From Brevundimonas bullata (lineage in GTDB: Bacteria > Pseudomonadota > Alphaproteobacteria > Caulobacterales > Caulobacteraceae), in assembly GCF_003350205.1 (NCBI RefSeq), contig NZ_QLLC01000007.1, positions 1-64,000 on the forward strand: a DNA stretch of 64,000 bases. Reading direction: 5' to 3'. The notes beneath the pieces were generated by a model. It was not told the origin of the DNA. It did not search any database and saw only the letters and a program-made list of their open reading frames with translations. A program made the position numbers and the translations under genes. Of this stretch, positions 19,202 to 28,281 are shown one piece after another (within the stretch, counting starts at the first letter, position 1; each line of letters opens with the position of its first letter).

Positions 19202-19305
19202 GTCATCCCGGAAGCGGCGTAGCCGCTATCCGGGACCGCTAAAAACGCAAACGGCCGTATCTTGAGCGGTCCCGGCTCTCCGCCTGCGGCTGCGGCCGGG
19301 ATGAC
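19202..19305 (+). repeat. bipartite palindromic repeat, copy A
   Basis: Two diverged arms in inverted orientation: left 19202-19240, beginning GTCATCCCGG and ending CCGGGACCGCT, and right 19265-19305, beginning AGCGGTCCCGG and ending CCGGGATGAC. Each arm is itself a hairpin. A 24-base spacer separates them. The element fills the gap between the convergent mazG and antiporter genes. The left arm differs by one base over 38 from the complement of the right arm of copy B at 53083-53120, and copy B as a whole is this element reversed. Confidence 0.85.
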
Positions 19306-19314
19306 GGGGCAGGA

Positions 19315-20943
19315 TCACACGTAGCGCAGTTCCTGCAGATCGATCTCGCGGATCAGGCGGCGCGCGGTTTCTTCATCCACTAGTCTCTGTCGCCCCAGAC
19401 GGACAAGTTCGTCGCGTTCGGCGGCCAGCCCGGCCAGCCGCAGCTGGCGCTCGATCTCGTCGCCGCGCTGGGCGCGGGCCAGATCATCGCCCTCGCTGTG
19501 GCTGCGGCTCTCGATTCGGCGACGATAGACCTCCATCAGACGGGCGGCGGTCTCGGCATAGAGATCAGGGTCCGACTTGCCTTCCGCCATGAAGTGCTGT
19601 CGGTCCTCGATGGCGCGCATGGCCGCCGTGGCCGCAGCAACCCTCGACCGATCTTCTTCCTCGAGGTGTGACGGCTCGGGCGGCAGTTCGACGTTCTTCA
19701 GTAGACGCGGCAAGGCGATGGTGGCCAGCACCAGGGAGACAATGATGACCCCCGCCGCCAGGAAGATGGCCAGGTTGCGCGCCGGCATGGGCGTGCCGTC
19801 GCTCAGAACGAAAGGCAGAGTCAGGATGCCAGCCAGGGTGATGGCCCCGCGCACGCCCGCCAGAGACATGACGGCGACGAGGCGCAATCCCACCCGAGGC
19901 GGCGCGCTACGCCCCCGCCTGCGGTACAGGGTCAGCTTCAGCGAGGTCCACACCCAGACGAAGCGCAGCGTCGCCAGCGCCGCCACGATGGCGAAGACAT
20001 AGACCGCCAGCCACCAGACCTCCTTGTGCTGGGTCGTCTGGATGACCTCGGCGGCGCGGGCCATGATTGACGGCATCTGCTCGCCGAGGATGACGAAGAT
20101 CAGGCCGTTGGCGACGAACTGCACCGTGTCCCAGACCACGGCCCGGCGAATGCGGGTGGCCGCCTGGGCCATGCCGCTACGCTCGGTGAAGCTCATGGTC
20201 ACACCTGCGGCCACCGCCGCCAGAATGCCCGATCCATGCACGGCTTCGGCGGCCAGATAGGCCGCAAAGGGGATCAGGAGGCTGATCAGGATCTGCCCGC
20301 CGACATCCTCGCCCCAACGGCGGCTGATCCAGCCCTTGAGCAGGCCGATGGCCAGGGTCACGACGACCCCGACCGCGATCCCTGACACGGCCAGCCAGGC
20401 GAAGGTGCCGACGGCGTTGGTCAGGGAAAACGCCCCGGTCGTCGCCGCGACCACGGCGATCCGCATACAGGTCAGGCCGGTCGCATCGTTGAGCAGCGAT
20501 TCGCCCTCGAGGATGTGCATCAGGCGCTTGGGGATCGGCGCGCGGGCCGCCACCGCCGACACTGCGATGGGATCGGTCGGCGACAGGATGGCTGCCAGAG
20601 CGAACGCCACCGCCAGCGGCATGGCCGGGATCATCCAGTGGATCAGGAAGCCCACCCCCAGAACGGTGAAGACCACCAGCCCCAGCGCCAGCTCCAGAAT
20701 CACGACCCGATCTCGGAACAAGGCCTCGTTGGGAATGCGCCAGCCGTCCACGAACAGCAGGGGCGGCAGGAAAAGCAGGAAGAAGATGTCCGGCTTCAGA
20801 TCGACCGATTGCCCTGTGATCAGGACCACGCCCGCCCCTAGACCGATCTGCACCAGAGGCAGGGCGATCCGGGTCATCCGCGCCACCCAGCCCGAGACCA
20901 CGACGGCCAGGAGCAGGAAGAGGATGGTCTCGATCAGGTGCAT
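19315..20943 (-). CDS. Na+/H+ antiporter, CPA1/NhaP type
   Basis: 542 residues. About twelve membrane segments in the first 410 residues are followed by a charged cytoplasmic tail of about 130 residues rich in R/E. The ion-site motif ILSPTDPIAV and the ESLLNDATG motif define the CPA1 sodium/proton exchangers. Expected role: sodium extrusion and pH control at the inner membrane. It ends ten bases from repeat copy A and starts four bases beyond the hflX stop, so it is the last gene of the hfq-hflX transcription unit or a close follower. Confidence 0.94.
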   Translation of the reverse strand: MHLIETILFLLLAVVVSGWVARMTRIALPLVQIGLGAGVVLITGQSVDLKPDIFFLLFLPPLLFVDGWRIPNEALFRDRVVILELALGLVVFTVLGVGFLIHWMIPAMPLAVAFALAAILSPTDPIAVSAVAARAPIPKRLMHILEGESLLNDATGLTCMRIAVVAATTGAFSLTNAVGTFAWLAVSGIAVGVVVTLAIGLLKGWISRRWGEDVGGQILISLLIPFAAYLAAEAVHGSGILAAVAAGVTMSFTERSGMAQAATRIRRAVVWDTVQFVANGLIFVILGEQMPSIMARAAEVIQTTQHKEVWWLAVYVFAIVAALATLRFVWVWTSLKLTLYRRRGRSAPPRVGLRLVAVMSLAGVRGAITLAGILTLPFVLSDGTPMPARNLAIFLAAGVIIVSLVLATIALPRLLKNVELPPEPSHLEEEDRSRVAAATAAMRAIEDRQHFMAEGKSDPDLYAETAARLMEVYRRRIESRSHSEGDDLARAQRGDEIERQLRLAGLAAERDELVRLGRQRLVDEETARRLIREIDLQELRYV

Positions 20944-20947
20944 GGAA

Positions 20948-22276
20948 CTAGTTGATGATGTCCGGGTAGAGGCGCTCCAGTCGTCCCAATGCCGAGGGAT
21001 GCAGTCGCACCACCATATGCGTCCGACCGTCAGCGTCCGTGTCCCGGAAGGTCACGCGGCCGTTCTCGTACAGCCAGGCCAGAGCTTCGCCCTGGTCCGG
21101 TTGCAGCGTCAGGCGCGTCTCGGGATCGTCGTCGATCAGGCCGGCGATGGCTTCGCGCAAGGCCTCGATCCCCTCGCCCGTCCAGGCCGAAACCGCGACA
21201 GCCTTGCCCTCGCGCGCCAGACGTTCAGCCTGGCCCGTAACCGCTTCACGCACGTCGGGGTCCAGCAGGTCGATCTTGTTCCAGACTTCGAGGATGCGAC
21301 GCGGCTTCTTTTCGCCATTGGGGCCCTCCGGCGTCGGGATCTGCTCCAGCACCGCCTCGACGTCCTTGGCCTGGGCGTCGCTGTCGGGCGAGGCGATGTC
21401 GCGGACGTGCAGGATCAGGTCGGCCTCGCCCACCTCTTCCAGCGTGGCGCGGAAGCTCTCGACCAGTTCATGCGGCAGGTCAGAGATGAAGCCCACGGTG
21501 TCGGCGATGATGGCCGGACGGCCCTGCGGCAGACGAATGGTGCGCTGGGTCGTGTCCAGGGTAGCGAACAGCAGGTCCTTGGCGAAGACCTCGGACCCCG
21601 TCAGACGGTTGAACAGGGTCGACTTGCCCGCATTGGTGTAGCCAACCAGGGCCACCGAGGGGAAAGGCACCTTCTTGCGGGCCTTGCGGTGCAGACCGCG
21701 CGTGCGGCGCACCTCTTCCAGTTCGGCCTTCAGGCGCACGATGCGGTCGGCGATCAGGCGTCGGTCCAGTTCGATCTGGGTTTCGCCGGGGCCGCCGGTT
21801 GAGCCGGTGCCGCCGCGCTGGCGCTCCAGGTGGGTCCATGTGCGGACCAGACGCGAGCGTTCATAGTCCAGCCGGGCCAGTTCGACCTGCAACCGCCCCT
21901 CCTTGGTGCGCGCACGGCGACCAAAGATTTCCAAGATCAGGCCGGTGCGGTCGATGACCTTCACCTCCCACGCCTTTTCCAGATTGCGCTGCTGCACCGG
22001 CGACAGGTCGTCGTCGATGACCACGGCCTCGGCGTCGGCGGCGCGAACCAGGGCGGCCAGTTCCTCGACCTTGCCCGAACCGAACAGGGTCGCGGGCGTG
22101 GTGGAGCGCAGACGCACGATCTCTTCGGCGCGCACGTCGAGGTCCAGCGCGCGGGCCAGGCCCGCGGCTTCCTCAAGACGCTCTGAGGCCAGCCTTGGGC
22201 TGTCCGAGCGGCGGTCGGGGTGGATGACAACCGCCCGGATCAGCGGAACGGTGTGGTCGATGTGTTTGGAGGTCAA
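20948..22276 (-). CDS. hflX: GTPase HflX
   Basis: 442 residues. An N-terminal HflX domain ends in GGTGSTGGPGETQIELDRR, the glycine-rich family linker, followed by a coiled-coil and the GTPase domain: G1 GYTNAGKSTLFNRL (residue about 212), G3 DTVGFISDLP and G4 NKID. HflX binds the 50S subunit and can split stalled ribosomes after stress. The start is TTG, placed directly after the hfq stop (TGA then TTG), with a purine-rich GAAGAAGA before it; no ATG occurs in the first conserved region. The order hfq-hflX is widely conserved in proteobacteria. Confidence 0.97.
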   Translation of the reverse strand: MTSKHIDHTVPLIRAVVIHPDRRSDSPRLASERLEEAAGLARALDLDVRAEEIVRLRSTTPATLFGSGKVEELAALVRAADAEAVVIDDDLSPVQQRNLEKAWEVKVIDRTGLILEIFGRRARTKEGRLQVELARLDYERSRLVRTWTHLERQRGGTGSTGGPGETQIELDRRLIADRIVRLKAELEEVRRTRGLHRKARKKVPFPSVALVGYTNAGKSTLFNRLTGSEVFAKDLLFATLDTTQRTIRLPQGRPAIIADTVGFISDLPHELVESFRATLEEVGEADLILHVRDIASPDSDAQAKDVEAVLEQIPTPEGPNGEKKPRRILEVWNKIDLLDPDVREAVTGQAERLAREGKAVAVSAWTGEGIEALREAIAGLIDDDPETRLTLQPDQGEALAWLYENGRVTFRDTDADGRTHMVVRLHPSALGRLERLYPDIIN

Positions 22277-22522
22277 TCAGTCTTCTTCGGCGTCCGGCTC
22301 GTACAGCTGCACGGGCGCGGACGGCATGATGGTCGAGATGGCGTGCTTATAGACGAGCTGCGACTGGCCATCGCGACGCAGCAGCACACAGAAGTTGTCG
22401 AACCAGGTCACGATGCCCTGCAACTTGACGCCATTGACCAGGAAGATGGTCAGCGGAGTCTTGGTCTTGCGGACGCTGTTGAGGAAGGTGTCCTGAAGGT
22501 TCTGGCGTTTGTCTTGCGACAT
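22277..22522 (-). CDS. hfq: RNA chaperone Hfq
   Basis: 81 residues. The ATG gives [19 protein letters not shown], the conserved Hfq N-terminus; an upstream in-frame extension is not family sequence. Sm1 contains [14 protein letters not shown] and [12 protein letters not shown]; Sm2 contains YKHAISTI. It forms a hexameric ring that pairs small RNAs with mRNAs. The C-terminal tail is short and acidic (EPDAEED), as is usual in alphaproteobacteria. It precedes hflX and follows the ntrY-ntrX-aminotransferase genes. Confidence 0.99.
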   Translation of the reverse strand: MSQDKRQNLQDTFLNSVRKTKTPLTIFLVNGVKLQGIVTWFDNFCVLLRRDGQSQLVYKHAISTIMPSAPVQLYEPDAEED

Positions 22523-22629
22523 GGCAGGTTTGTCCTGTTCTTGGTTCTTTTTCGCCGGCCAAGGCAGCCGGTGCGGACTCGACGGCCCGCACACAACCTT
22601 AGACGCCCCTTCGCCGTCGCGGCAACGCC

Positions 22630-23490
22630 CTAAATGGCCTCGCGGCGCGCCTGTTCAAGATAGACCTCTCGCAGTCGGGTCGCGACCGGACCAGGCTTGC
22701 CGTCGGCGATCTTCGCGCCGTCCAGAGACACGATGGGCATAACGAAGGAACTGGCGGCGGTGACGAAGACTTCCTTCGCGCGCTTGGCCTCGTCCACGCT
22801 GAACGGACGTTCGTCCAGCTCAATGCCCTCGGCCTCGGCCAGCTTGAGGATGGCCGTGCGGGTGATGCCCCGCAGGATATTGGCCTGGGTGTCGCGCGTG
22901 CGCAGCTTGCCGTTCTCATCGACAATCCAGGCGTTGGTGGACGAACCTTCCGTCACCAGTCCCATCTCATCGACCATCAGGCATTCATAGGCGCCCTTTT
23001 CGCGCGCGGCCTGCTTGGCCAGGACGTTGGGCAGCAGGCCCACGGTCTTGATGTCGCAACGGCCCCAGCGGATGTCGGGCATGGTCACGCCCGCGGCGCC
23101 CCTGGCGGCCAGGGCATCGCCCTTGGCCAGGTCGATGGTCTTGGAGGTGACGATGACGCTGGGCGGCGTGTCCTGCGGGAAGGCGTGGTCGCGCGGCGAG
23201 GTCCCGCGCGTGACCTGCAGATAGACGATGCCGTTGCGCACCCGGTTACGCCGGATGGTTTCCTTGAGCACGCGCTCCAGCGCCTGGGCGGTCATCGGAA
23301 TCGGGATGCGAAGCTCGGTCAGGCTGCGCGCCAGACGGCTCATGTGGCCATCGAAATCGGCCAGCCGGCCGTCGAACACCGACCAGACCTCATAGACGCC
23401 GTCGGCGAACTGGAAGCCGCGATCCTCGATGTGAACCGTGGCGCCGCTATGGGCCTGATAGGTTCCGTTGACATAGGCGATCCTGGACAT
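22630..23490 (-). CDS. dat: class IV aminotransferase, D-amino acid aminotransferase type
   Basis: 286 residues, PLP-dependent fold type [16 protein letters not shown] near the N-terminus, the Schiff-base lysine in [14 protein letters not shown] and [14 protein letters not shown] are diagnostic. Fold IV transaminases act on D-Ala/D-Glu or branched-chain L-amino acids; motif details favour the D-amino acid type (Dat), which would supply D-amino acids for peptidoglycan. The ATG overlaps the ntrX stop by one base (ATGA-type TGATG), and the gene continues the ntrY-ntrX unit. The exact substrate is inferred. Confidence 0.9.
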   Translation of the reverse strand: MSRIAYVNGTYQAHSGATVHIEDRGFQFADGVYEVWSVFDGRLADFDGHMSRLARSLTELRIPIPMTAQALERVLKETIRRNRVRNGIVYLQVTRGTSPRDHAFPQDTPPSVIVTSKTIDLAKGDALAARGAAGVTMPDIRWGRCDIKTVGLLPNVLAKQAAREKGAYECLMVDEMGLVTEGSSTNAWIVDENGKLRTRDTQANILRGITRTAILKLAEAEGIELDERPFSVDEAKRAKEVFVTAASSFVMPIVSLDGAKIADGKPGPVATRLREVYLEQARREAI

Positions 23491-24899
23491 CAGGCCCCCT
23501 CTCCCTCTTCGTCGTCTCCGCCGCGAGCGGGCGAAACGCCCAGCGACTTCAGTTTGCGGTGCAGCGCGGATCTTTCCATGCCGATGAAGGCGGCCGTGCG
23601 CGAGATATTTCCACCAAAACGCATGATCTGCGCCGCCAGATAGTCCCGCTCGAACACTTCGCGCGCCTCGCGCAACGGCAGGGCGATGATTCGATCGGCG
23701 CCCAGCGACGAGGCCCCGCCCGACGAGGCCACCTCCTGCGGCAGCATGTCGGCCGTGATCGGCTCGTCTGCATCGCCCGTCGCCAGGATCAGCAGGCGCT
23801 CGACGTTGTTGCGCAGTTGGCGGACATTCCCCGGCCAGGGGTGGACCTGCAGTACGGCCAGGGCGTCGTCGGCGATGCGGCGATGCGGCAAGCCCTGAGA
23901 CGACGAAAGATTATCGACGAAATACTCGATCAGTTCGGCGATATCCTCGCGACGCTCGGAAAGAGGCGGCACGCGGATCGGCACCACGTTTAGGCGATGG
24001 AACAGATCCTCGCGGAAGCGCCCTTCTGCGATCTCGACCTTCAGGTCGCGGGCGGTCGAGGTGACGACCCGGACATCGACCTGAACATCCTGTTCGCCCC
24101 CGACCCGGCGGAATCGCTGCTCGACCAGGACGCGCAGGATGCGGCTCTGGCTCTCGCGCGGCATGTCGCCGACGTCGTCCAGGTAGAGAGTGCCGTTGTG
24201 AGCGCGTTCAAAGACGCCGATCTTGCGCGGACGGCCGTCGCCGCCTTCCTCGCCGAACAGTTCGACGTCCAGGCGTTCCGGGGTCATGCCGGCGGCCGAG
24301 ATGGCGACGAACTCGGATCGGGCGCGCGGACTGGCGTCGTGGATCTGACGCGCCACCAGCTCCTTGCCCGAGCCCGGCGGACCCGAGATCAGCACGCGGC
24401 TGTTGGCCGGGGCGACCTTGGCGATGGTGCCCCGCAGCAGTTGCGCCGCCGCCGACTTCCCGATCAGGCCGGTCGGGGCCATGGTCTGCGCCCGCAGGCG
24501 ACGGTTTTCGCGCTTCAGCGACGCGGATTCCAGCGCGCGCTCGACCACGACCACCAGTCGGTCCGACTTGAACGGCTTCTCGATAAAGTCATAGGCGCCG
24601 CGCTTCAGGGCGCTGACGGCGGTTTCGATATTGCCGTGCCCCGAGATCATGACGACCGGCAGGTCCTGGTCCAGTTCTTTGACCACGTCCAGCAGTTCCA
24701 GCCCGTCCAGACCGCCGCCCTGCATCCAGATGTCAAGCACGGCCAGCGACGGCTTGCGCGCCCGGATCGCGGCCAGGGCCTCGTCCGAGTTGGCGGCCGT
24801 GCGGACCGAGTGGCCCTCGTCCTCGAGCAGGCCAGAGACCAGTTCGCGGATATCCGCCTCGTCGTCCACGACCAGAATGTCGGCACCTGTATTGCGCAT
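23490..24899 (-). CDS. ntrX: response regulator NtrX
   Basis: 469 residues. A receiver domain (residues 1-120; acidic pocket D12-D13, phospho-acceptor D56 in AVLDIW, and the switch lysine in IEKPF), an AAA+ sigma-54-activator-like domain with Walker A SGPPGSGKE and Walker B GTLYLDDVGDM, and a Fis-type helix-turn-helix (NISRTAAFIGMERSALHRKL). The GAFTGA loop that contacts sigma-54 is replaced by GEEGGDGRPRKIGVFERA. The start is the ATG giving MRNTGADIL; the longer frame lacks family sequence. It pairs with NtrY ten bases away. Known roles of NtrX in alphaproteobacteria are nitrogen, redox and envelope regulation. Confidence 0.95.
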   Translation of the reverse strand: MRNTGADILVVDDEADIRELVSGLLEDEGHSVRTAANSDEALAAIRARKPSLAVLDIWMQGGGLDGLELLDVVKELDQDLPVVMISGHGNIETAVSALKRGAYDFIEKPFKSDRLVVVVERALESASLKRENRRLRAQTMAPTGLIGKSAAAQLLRGTIAKVAPANSRVLISGPPGSGKELVARQIHDASPRARSEFVAISAAGMTPERLDVELFGEEGGDGRPRKIGVFERAHNGTLYLDDVGDMPRESQSRILRVLVEQRFRRVGGEQDVQVDVRVVTSTARDLKVEIAEGRFREDLFHRLNVVPIRVPPLSERREDIAELIEYFVDNLSSSQGLPHRRIADDALAVLQVHPWPGNVRQLRNNVERLLILATGDADEPITADMLPQEVASSGGASSLGADRIIALPLREAREVFERDYLAAQIMRFGGNISRTAAFIGMERSALHRKLKSLGVSPARGGDDEEGEGA

Positions 24900-24909
24900 G
24901 ACGCCTCTC

Positions 24910-27162
24910 TTACTCCGCCGCTCGCGCCGCGCCGGTGGCACGGTGAGCAGCCTTGCTGTCTTGGGTCAGGGGGAAGGTCAGGCACACGCGTGCGCCCGAC
25001 AAGGTTTCGGCGTCGGCCAGCTTCAGCTCACCGCCGTGGTCTTCACAGATACGCTTGACGATGGCCAGGCCGAGGCCCGTGCCCTTCTCGCGCGTGGTGA
25101 CATAGGGTTCCGTCAGCCGGTCGCGATCCTTGATCGGCAGGCCGATCCCGTCGTCCTCGATGACGAAGGTGGCGATGCCGCCCTCGACCGTCAGCCGGGT
25201 GATGATGCCGGTCGCGCCCGCCGGCACAGGCTCGCGCACGCGCTTGGCGGACACGGCTTCGCCAGCGTTCTTCAGGATATTGGCCAGGGCCTGCCCGACC
25301 ATGCGCCCGTCGCACTGCAGGACCACGTCCGGCAGGGGTTCGATCAGTTCGACGCCGATGTCCGCCGCCGCGACGCGCTGAGCGAAGACGGCTTCGCGCA
25401 GCATCTCGGCCGGGTTCTCGCGGGTGAACCGCGGCGCCGGCATCCGGGCGAAGGAGGAAAACTCGTCCACCATGCGGCCAATATCGCCGACCTGACGGAT
25501 GATGGTCTCAGTGCAGCGGTCGAAGACCTCGACATCGTCGCCGATCTGAGCGCGGTATTTGCGACGTAGACGTTCCGCCGACAGCTGGATCGGCGTCAGG
25601 GGGTTCTTGATCTCATGGGCGATGCGGCGCGCCACGTCGCGCCAGGCGGCGTTGCGCTGTGCCGTGACCAGGCGGGTGATGTCGTCGAAGGTCAGCACCA
25701 TCTCGCCGCCCTGCCCGCCCTCGATACGAACCCGGAGACGACGCGTATCGCCATCCCGACTGACGTCGATGTCTTCCTCGATATGGGCCTCGGCGCGTTC
25801 GGACAGCTCGGCCAGTTCCGGCGCGACCTCGGCCAGCAGCCGCCCCTGCACATCCGCCTCTTCGATCGCCAGAAGCTGGCTGGCGCTGTCGTTGATGGCC
25901 GAAATCCGGCCCACGCGGTCCAGACCGATAACCCCGGCGCTGACGCCCGACAGCACAGTCTCGATGAAGCGGCTGCGCCCCAGGGCGTCGTCGCTGGCGG
26001 CCTTCAGCGCCGCCTGCTGGGTCATGATGTCGCCCGTCATCCGATTGAAGGCCTCGGACAGGACAACCAGTTCGGCCGGTGCGCCCGCATTGTCGACGCG
26101 CGCGCTCAGGTCGCCGCCAGCCACCTGATCCGCCGCCTTCACCAGCCGCCCGATGGGGGCCGAAATCGAACTGGCCGCCGACATGGCCAGCCAGACGGCG
26201 CCGACCAGCACCAGCAGGGCCGTCTCCAGATAGCTCAGTGCAAAGGCCGCCTGAATCCGCGCCCGGCTTTCCTCAGCCGCGCGATAGGCGGCGATGGATT
26301 CCTCGCCGTTGCGCATCCGCTGGATCAGACCCGGCGCCAGGGGGCGCACGACATAGAGATAGGCGTCGCCATAGTCGGGCAGCGGATACAGGGCCCGAAC
26401 CATGTCCGGGTTCTCGGTCACGGTCGTCGGCGCCACCTCGCCGCCGGCCACCGTCTCGAACGCCTCACGCGGCGGGGCGACATAGGGCGGCGCGCCGGGC
26501 TGTTCGCCGCTGGCCAGAACCTCGCCGTCGCCGTTCAGGATATAGAGGGCGGGATAGCCAAAGAAATCGCCGATCTGCGCCAGAGCCCGCGAGAACTGAA
26601 TCCGGTTGTCGAACAGGCTCCGAACGCCGCCCAACTCGGTCGACATGGTCTCCAGATCGACTTCCAGCCCCGCCCCGACATCGGCGACATAGGCGCGGCC
26701 GATCTCAGCGCCGTTCTCGACCGCCGAACGCACATTGGTGCTGAACCACTGATCCACGCCCCGGTTGACCAGTACCCCGAACACCAGGGCGATCAGCACC
26801 GCCGGCACGACCGCCACCAGCGAGAACAGGGTGACGAAACGAAGATGCAGCCGTGCGCCCGGATCATTGCGGTTCCGCGCCAGGCGCAGCACCCGCCCGC
26901 CGATCACCGTCGCCAAGCCCCCGATCAACACCAGATTGGCCAGCAGAATGAAGAGAACGACCTGGCTCGCCGCCGTGCGCGCGTCGCCGCCCGCCGTGGT
27001 GCCCGGCGCGATGGCCACCAGCCAGATGGCGGCGGCTGTAATCAGGAAAGCGATGGCGTAGGCCGTCACGAACAAGGCCCGGGCGCGACCGCTGGCCAAA
27101 CGCCCCCAGAGCGAACGCTCGGGGCCGTGGCCTTCAGTCTGCTCGGCAGGGAGGTCCGTCAT
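24910..27162 (-). CDS. ntrY: sensor histidine kinase NtrY
   Basis: 750 residues. Three or four N-terminal membrane segments enclose a periplasmic sensor region of about 200 residues, then HAMP (SSISAPIGRLVKAADQVAGG), a PAS domain, HisKA with the phospho-acceptor His in VARRIAHEIKNPLTP (residue about 516), and HATPase_c ending REKGTGLGLAIVKRI. It autophosphorylates and transfers to NtrX, encoded next. The ATG overlaps the dusB stop by one base (TAATG). In Caulobacter ntrB and ntrC lie between dusB and ntrY; they are absent here. Confidence 0.96.
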   Translation of the reverse strand: MTDLPAEQTEGHGPERSLWGRLASGRARALFVTAYAIAFLITAAAIWLVAIAPGTTAGGDARTAASQVVLFILLANLVLIGGLATVIGGRVLRLARNRNDPGARLHLRFVTLFSLVAVVPAVLIALVFGVLVNRGVDQWFSTNVRSAVENGAEIGRAYVADVGAGLEVDLETMSTELGGVRSLFDNRIQFSRALAQIGDFFGYPALYILNGDGEVLASGEQPGAPPYVAPPREAFETVAGGEVAPTTVTENPDMVRALYPLPDYGDAYLYVVRPLAPGLIQRMRNGEESIAAYRAAEESRARIQAAFALSYLETALLVLVGAVWLAMSAASSISAPIGRLVKAADQVAGGDLSARVDNAGAPAELVVLSEAFNRMTGDIMTQQAALKAASDDALGRSRFIETVLSGVSAGVIGLDRVGRISAINDSASQLLAIEEADVQGRLLAEVAPELAELSERAEAHIEEDIDVSRDGDTRRLRVRIEGGQGGEMVLTFDDITRLVTAQRNAAWRDVARRIAHEIKNPLTPIQLSAERLRRKYRAQIGDDVEVFDRCTETIIRQVGDIGRMVDEFSSFARMPAPRFTRENPAEMLREAVFAQRVAAADIGVELIEPLPDVVLQCDGRMVGQALANILKNAGEAVSAKRVREPVPAGATGIITRLTVEGGIATFVIEDDGIGLPIKDRDRLTEPYVTTREKGTGLGLAIVKRICEDHGGELKLADAETLSGARVCLTFPLTQDSKAAHRATGAARAAE

Positions 27163-28217
27163 TACCTCGCAGCTTTGACCAGCTGTGGCGTGTTTTCAAC
27201 ACCAGAGTTGCTGAATTGATCCACCGCAGGCGACCAAAGCGCCGAAAGCGCCTGTTCGACCTCGTTGGGCGTCTCCAGCCGACAGAGCCGCGCCTTGGCG
27301 GCGCGCCGTTCCAGCGGGTCTTCGGGCCAGGGCGCCTGCTCGACGTACCAACCCAGATGCTTGCGGAACATCTTCAGCCCCAGCGGCAATCCGTAGAAAT
27401 CGACCGAGGCCCGCAGGTGCTCGACGACGATGTCCAGCCGCTCTTCCCGGCCCGGCTCCTGCAACCGCGTCCCGTCGGCCAAGGCCCGCTCCAGATGCGC
27501 CGCCAGCCAGGGACGGCCATAGACGCCGCGTCCCAGCATAAGGGCGTCCGCGCCCGATTGGCTCAAGGCTTCGCGCGCCTGTTCCGCGGTGATGATGTCG
27601 CCGTTGACGATGACCGGGATGGCCGACACCGCCGCCTTGACCTCGCCCACCGCGCCCCAGTCGGCCTGGCCGGTGTAGAACTGTTTGCGGGTGCGGCCGT
27701 GGACCGTGACCGCCTGGACGCCCAGGTCCTCGGCCCGGCGCGCCAGCTCGGCGGCGTTACGGCAGTCGTCGTCCCAGCCCAGCCGCATCTTGACCGTCAC
27801 CGGGCGGCTGACGGCCTTGACCGCCGCCTCCATCAGGCGACAGGCCAGATCCGGCGTTCGCATCAGGGCCGAGCCGCAGGCCGAGCCTGTGACTTCCTTG
27901 GCCGGGCAGCCGAAATTCAGGTCGATGATGTCCGCGCCCGCCGCCTCGGCCATGCGCGCGCCCTGGGCCATGATCTCGGGATCGCGCCCGACCAACTGGA
28001 TCACCGTCAGCGGCAGACCGCCGCCGACCGCCGCCCGTCGCACCACGTCGGGACGTCCCCGCGCCAGTTCAGCCGAAGCCACCATCTCGGTCGCGACATA
28101 GGCCGCGCCCAGCTTCGAGGCGAGCAGCCGAAACGGCAGGTCCGTGATCCCGGTCATCGGGGCCATCAGCACCCGCCCGGCGATCCGCACGTCTCCGATT
28201 TGCAATCCTGCGTTCAT
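27162..28217 (-). CDS. dusB: tRNA-dihydrouridine synthase DusB
   Basis: 351 residues. A TIM-barrel flavin enzyme reducing uridine to dihydrouridine in tRNA. Visible: VLMAPMTGITDLPFR at the start, NFGCPAKEV with the catalytic Cys (C104), the KMRLGWDD segment, and VHGRTRKQFYTGQADW, the usual Dus block. The ATG giving MNAGLQIGDVRI is preferred to an upstream in-frame ATG that adds 12 unconserved residues. It precedes ntrY and was long annotated nifR3 because of that linkage. It is divergent from ispDF. Confidence 0.96.
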   Translation of the reverse strand: MNAGLQIGDVRIAGRVLMAPMTGITDLPFRLLASKLGAAYVATEMVASAELARGRPDVVRRAAVGGGLPLTVIQLVGRDPEIMAQGARMAEAAGADIIDLNFGCPAKEVTGSACGSALMRTPDLACRLMEAAVKAVSRPVTVKMRLGWDDDCRNAAELARRAEDLGVQAVTVHGRTRKQFYTGQADWGAVGEVKAAVSAIPVIVNGDIITAEQAREALSQSGADALMLGRGVYGRPWLAAHLERALADGTRLQEPGREERLDIVVEHLRASVDFYGLPLGLKMFRKHLGWYVEQAPWPEDPLERRAAKARLCRLETPNEVEQALSALWSPAVDQFSNSGVENTPQLVKAAR

Positions 28218-28281
28218 GCCGCCCTTACCGCCGACTGTTGAGCCTCTCGTCAAGCGGAACTGGGGCGCTTAGAAGGCCGCA

